Below, piece after piece: positions 59,783 through 64,000 of a stretch of 64,000 bases of DNA. The translations under genes were made by a program, and so were the position numbers. Positions within the stretch are counted from its first letter, which is position 1, and each line of letters starts with the position of its first letter. The stretch spans positions 1 through 64,000 of the forward strand of contig CAVUVH010000009.1 in the NCBI GenBank assembly GCA_963744735.1. The letters are read 5' to 3'. The stretch is from RPQJ01 sp963744735 (GTDB lineage Bacteria > Pseudomonadota > Gammaproteobacteria > Steroidobacterales > Steroidobacteraceae). Under the pieces are notes generated by a model, which saw only the letters and a program-made list of their open reading frames with translations, was not told the origin of the DNA and searched no databases.

Positions 59783-62700
59783 TCAGCCGAGGACGGCTCG
59801 CACGCGATGCGTCAACCCGTCATCGACCAGCGGTATCAGTCCAGGCGTCGCCTGCAGCGCCCGCCCGTCCAGCAGCAGGCTGACAAGGCCTCGACTGACG
59901 CCGCCGGGATTCTCGACCGAGATCTCGTAGCGCGTCCCGCGATAGCGGAGCCGGACCTCGAATCCCGGCCAGGCTCGTGGCACACAGGGATCCAGCAGCA
60001 GTTGGTCCCCACGGAGTCGGCAACCGAGAATCCACTCGAGTCCCGCCCGATACATCCATCCTGCCGCGCCCGTGTACCAGCTCCAGCCACCGCGCCCGAC
60101 ATGGGGTGGCTCGGAGTACACGTCGGCCACGACCGCGTAGGGCTCGACCTTGTAGCGCTGGGCGTCGTCAGGCGTGAGCGCGCGATTGATCGGGTTCAGG
60201 ATCGAGAAGATCTCCGACGCCTTGTCGCCGTCGCCGAGCATCGCGAACGCAATCGCCGACCAGACGGCGGCGTGCGTGTACTGCCCGCCGTTCTCGCGGA
60301 TTCCCGGGGGTACGCCCGGATGTAGCCCGGGTCAGGCATCGAATGATCGAAGGGCGGGGTCAGCAGCAGCACCGGCCCGGCCGGCCGGCGCACGAGATTC
60401 TGGTCCACCGCCGCCATTGCGCGTCGTGCCCGCCCCGGATCGCCGGCACTGGAGATCACGCTCCATGACTGGGCGATCGAATCGATGCGGCATTCGCTGC
60501 GCAAGGCAGATCCAATGGGCGTTCCGTCGTCGAAATAGCCACGCCGATACCAATCGCCATCCCAGCCGTGGCGCTCGAGCGCGGCACGCAACCGTGCGGC
60601 ATGCAACCGCCAGGTCGCGGCACGCGCGTGCATGCCGCGTCCCTCGGCCAGCACCGCAAAGTCCGACAGCACCAGGTGCAGGAACCATCCCAGCCATGTG
60701 CTTTCGCCGCGACCTTCGGCTCCGACCAGGTTCATCCCGTCGTTCCAGTCGCCTGAACCGATCAATGGCAGTCCATGCGCCCCGACGGCCAGGCTCTGGT
60801 CGAGCGCGCGCGCACAGTGCTCGAAGACTGTTGCCGATTCGTCGGCCAGCGGTGGGCTGGAAATAGCTGTCGGCTTCTCCGTCGCTGGAGACGTGGCCCG
60901 TCGATGAACGGGACGACCGCATCGAGGATGTCCGAATCGCCCGTCACTGCGACGTAGTGGGCCACGCCGTAGCAAAGCCACGCACGATCGTCCGATACCC
61001 GGCTGCGAACTCCTGCGCCCGACTCGGGCAGCCACCAGTGCTGGACGTCGCCCTCGACGAACTGCCGTCCGGCGGCGCGCAGCAGGTGCTCGCGCGCCAG
61101 CTCCGGCCTCGCAATCAGCAGGGCCATCGCATCCTGCAGCTGGTCGCGAAAGCCGTATGCGCCGCTCGCCTGGTAGAAGGCGCTCCTGGCCAGCACACGG
61201 CAGGCGAGGGTCTGGTAGACCAGCCATCCGTTCAACATGATGTCGAACGCCCGGTCTGGCGTCTTGACCTCGACCGCACCCAGCACGTCGTTCCAGTCCT
61301 GCCGGACCGCTTCGAGGGATTCGTCGAGATCAGCCCCGCGCCAGCGCGTGATCATGGCCGAAGCATCGAGGTTCGTCGCAGCCTCCCCGACCAGCCACAC
61401 GACTTCGATTGAAGAACCTGCGGGCAGCACGATCGCTGACTGCAGTGCCGCGCAGGGATCCAGGCCAGCGCCTGTGCGGCCCGAGAGCGGCGACGCCAGG
61501 CGCCAGTGCCACCGGCGTGCGAGGGCGCCATTTCGCCCGATGAACTCGGTTCGACTGCTGGTCCACGCTGTCTGCGCTCCTCCAGGTCGCTGAATGCGAC
61601 GCGAGCCTCCGGGCCCGCCCAGAGGTTGCGTGCAAGCAAGCCGCCGGTCGCCGGGTCGATCTCGGTCGCGACCGAATGCGAGGTGCTGCCACGTGACGTC
61701 CCGAGGACCCATTCGAGGTAGGCGGTGACGGTCAGATGCCGCATGCGGCCCGACAGGTTGCTGATCTTCAGCCGCGAAACCTTGATCGACGCGTCGAGCG
61801 GGACGAACTGCAGCAGGTCGAGCGCAATACCATGCCGGGTGTGCTCGAAGCGGCTGTAGCCGTGCCCATGTCGCGCGACATACACGCCGTTGCGGTGACG
61901 GATCGGCAGCGCCGTCGGCGCCCAGAGCGCACCGTTGTCGTCGTCGCGCAGGTACAGGACTTCGCCGGCCGGGTCGCCGACGGGATCGTTCGACCAGGGC
62001 GTGAGCCGGTTGTCGCGGCTGTTTCCGGCCCAGGTGCAACCACTGCCGTCGGTCGACACCTGGAAGCCGAATCCGGCATTGGCGACGACATTGATCCAGG
62101 GTGCCGGAGTGTGCTGCCCCGCGCGAAGAATCGTCACGTACTCGCGCGTGTCGGCGGCGAAGCCGCCCAGGCCGTTGAAGAATTCGAGTTCGGGGGTGAC
62201 CGGCGTCGTTGCGTCATGCCGCCCGGATGCGGCAGCTGCGGACGCGCCGCGGGTCGCTGGCGGTGCCGTCTGCTCGAGACGATCGAGTTGCTCGGCGAGA
62301 CTGCCGCGGCGGCTGAGCAGCACGGCACGCGCCGCGGACAGCAGTGCCAGCCTCGTGTCGCCCGGGAGGATGTCCGAACGCAGGATGTAGACGCCACCGT
62401 GCGCAGCATCGCCGCGTATCCGGCGGCCGTGACAATCCTGCGCGCGCGAGCGTTTCCAGCGAAATCTGCAGGTCCTGGACATAGGACGAGACGCGCTCGT
62501 TCAGGATCACGAGGTCGACGGTGAGTTGCTTCAGCCGCCAGTACTCGATCGCGCGCAGCAACTGGCGGACGATGCCCAGATCGTCAGTGTCGTCGATGCG
62601 GACAATGACGAGCGGAAGGTCGCCGGAAATGCCGTGGGGCCAGAGTGCGCGCTGCCCGCCGGTGCCCCGGCGGAGCACGTCGGAGGACGGACGCAGCGCT

Positions 62701-64000
62701 GGAACGCTGTAGAGCACGTGGGCGGCAAGGCGCTGGAACAGCGCCGCCTCATCGCTGGTGATGCCAAGGTGATGGAGTTCGACCTGCCCCTTGGTCCAGG
62801 CGAGCGCGGCCGCGCGGTCGAATGCTGCGGCGTTGCAATGCTTGTCTGCAAGGTCGAGCACCTCGGCCCGGGTTGGCGCGACCAGCGTCCAGAAGGCCAC
62901 GCGCGCCGTGGCGCCGGGCGGGATGTTCAGGCGATGGCGGAGGCTGAAGATCGGATCGAGTACGGTTCCGGCGGTACCCGAGAGTGCAAGCCCTTCCGTA
63001 TGGCGACGGCCGAGCCGTCTGCCGGCCCCGTCCGACAAATCGCGCCCGGTCGGTCTCGAACTGCGGCGGCCCGCTGCATCGCCCTCGACAACGGCGAGAT
63101 GCGCCGCCCATGACTCCTGTTCCCGGGCGCCCGTCGGCGCCGGGTCGCGAGGATGACGCCGAGGTCGCGCGACGTATTCCGTCTGCACAAAGAGCTTGGA
63201 GAAGGCCGGGTGGGCGTCGTCGGCCGACGGCGCCGCCAGGACGACCTCCGCATACGACGTCAGCTCGATGCTGCGGAAACGATCCCCCAGGTTCGAGACG
63301 GACACCCGGCGGACTTCAGCGTCGCTCTCCGGCGAGACGACCACGTCCATTGACGTCGTCAGGTCACCGTCCCGGCGGACGAATCCGGCGCGGGCTTCGC
63401 TGAAATTGACCTCATAGGCGTCCGGTTCGATGGCACTGGGCTGATAGCCCGCGGACCAGGTCTCGCCGGATTCCGTGTCGCGCAGGAACACGAAGGAGCC
63501 CCACGCGTCGCAGGTGACGTCGGACCGCCAGCGCGTGACGGCGAGATCGCCCCAACGGCTGTAGCCGGAGCCCGCGGCGGTGAGCATGACGGCGTAGCGG
63601 CTGTTCGACAGCAGCCACGTGCGGGGCGTGGCGTGATGCGCAGTGTGGAGTACGCGCGGTATCGCCGATGTCGGTTCTTCTCCTTCCGCTCGCGCGCCGG
63701 TCTCGGCCACCCGCAGGAGAGGCACCGCGACGTCGCGCGGCGTCCGCTCCTGCAGCAGCAGCTCCGTGGCCCGCACGCGGGGCTCGGCATGAAATCGCGC
63801 GCGCATCAGGCCGCCCAGGACCGTGTTGGCGAGCGCCACGACAGTCATGCCCTGGTGGTGAGCCATGTAGGCGCGTACCACGGCGAAGTCCTGCCCCGCC
63901 GCAAGGCGACGCGGCGTGTAGTCGATGGCCTCGTAGAAGCCGAACCGCCCCTGCGCCCCGATGCGCCCAAGTCGTGCGAAGTTGAGCGTCGCGGCATGCG
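59783..64000 (-). CDS. cyclic beta-1,2-glucan synthase-like protein (NdvB/GH94), 3' part, frame-interrupted
   Basis: The 5' end lies beyond the window. The visible ~1400 residues match the C-terminal half of NdvB-type proteins. In order they show VVRAYMAHHQGMTVVALANT (near 63880), a carbohydrate-binding domain (LLSNSRYAVMLTAAGSGYSR), a linker helix region (LTVDLVILNERVSSYVQDLQ), a second carbohydrate-binding domain (FFNGLGGFAADTREYVTIL), and the GH94 phosphorylase domain. The last has QFVEGDVQHWWLPESGAGVR, catalytic Asp in GSGDWNDGMNLVG, GQYTHAAVWSAIAF and SWYTGAAGWMYRAG. Frame changes occur near 62930, 62420, 61560, 60870 and 60300. The inner-membrane/periplasmic enzyme makes or trims osmoregulated glucans. 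Confidence 0.87.

Overview
The window is high-GC, densely packed bacterial chromosome. Several things point to a gammaproteobacterium, most likely from the Xanthomonadales/Nevskiales/Steroidobacteraceae side of the class: the large NAD-dependent glutamate dehydrogenase, three TonB-dependent receptors, a TPR-sulfotransferase beside a receptor, HtpX, a molybdopterin operon, an Anbu peptidase cluster and an FNR-type site before hemN. That placement is inferred from gene content only. I saw no transposase, integrase, phage gene, plasmid gene, rRNA or CRISPR array. There is one tRNA (Arg, anticodon TCG).

Layout. 1-2676 (+): 3' part of NAD-glutamate dehydrogenase, then gpmA. 2702-9505 (-): a TPP riboswitch heads a thiamine-scavenging operon (TonB receptor, small YkoF-like thiamine-binding protein, PnuC-type transporter, aminoglycoside-phosphotransferase-fold kinase). 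It is followed closely on the same strand by a 2Fe-2S ferredoxin, a SnoaL-like protein, a nitronate monooxygenase and an SDR. 9613-14211: phzF (+) converges on an operon (-) of amidohydrolase, MBL-fold hydrolase and double-ABC ATPase. 14365-18900 (+): TPR-sulfotransferase and TonB receptor, closed by an intrinsic terminator. 18967-22795 (-): TonB receptor, tRNA-Arg, mmsA. 22987-28589 (+): a small secreted protein, then moeA-moaA-moaC-mobA-moaD-moaE-moeB, with most junctions overlapping by 1-4 bases. 28641-32836 (-): acyl-CoA dehydrogenase-proB-proA. 32994-33931 (+): an acidic protein and a GNAT. 33986-35383: a winged-helix regulator (-) diverging from htpX (+). 35448-41860 (+): photolyase, chalcone-isomerase-like protein, fatty-acid desaturase, FAD amine-oxidase-like protein, DUF1365 and CFA synthase, a membrane-lipid modification operon. 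41967-46738 (+): a cNMP-binding protein, then circularly permuted ATP-grasp, alpha-E, transglutaminase and Anbu. 46828-53551 (+): thioredoxin-DsbD-like protein, FAD-linked oxidase, aqpZ and DUF748. 53555-55475 (-): ferredoxin-NADP reductase and tesB. 55704-57102 (+): hemN. 57379-64000: a small unknown gene (+), a DUF883/ElaB-type protein (-), a secreted seven-unit cyanovirin-N-like repeat protein (-), and the 3' part of an NdvB-type cyclic beta-glucan synthase (-).

A caution that affects the whole annotation: at least sixteen genes change reading frame inside an otherwise well-conserved protein, including housekeeping genes such as proB, moaA and hemN. In most cases that I could resolve, removing one extra base restores the family sequence. 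I read these mainly as consensus errors rather than pseudogenes and annotate the whole span of each gene, naming the approximate point of the jump.
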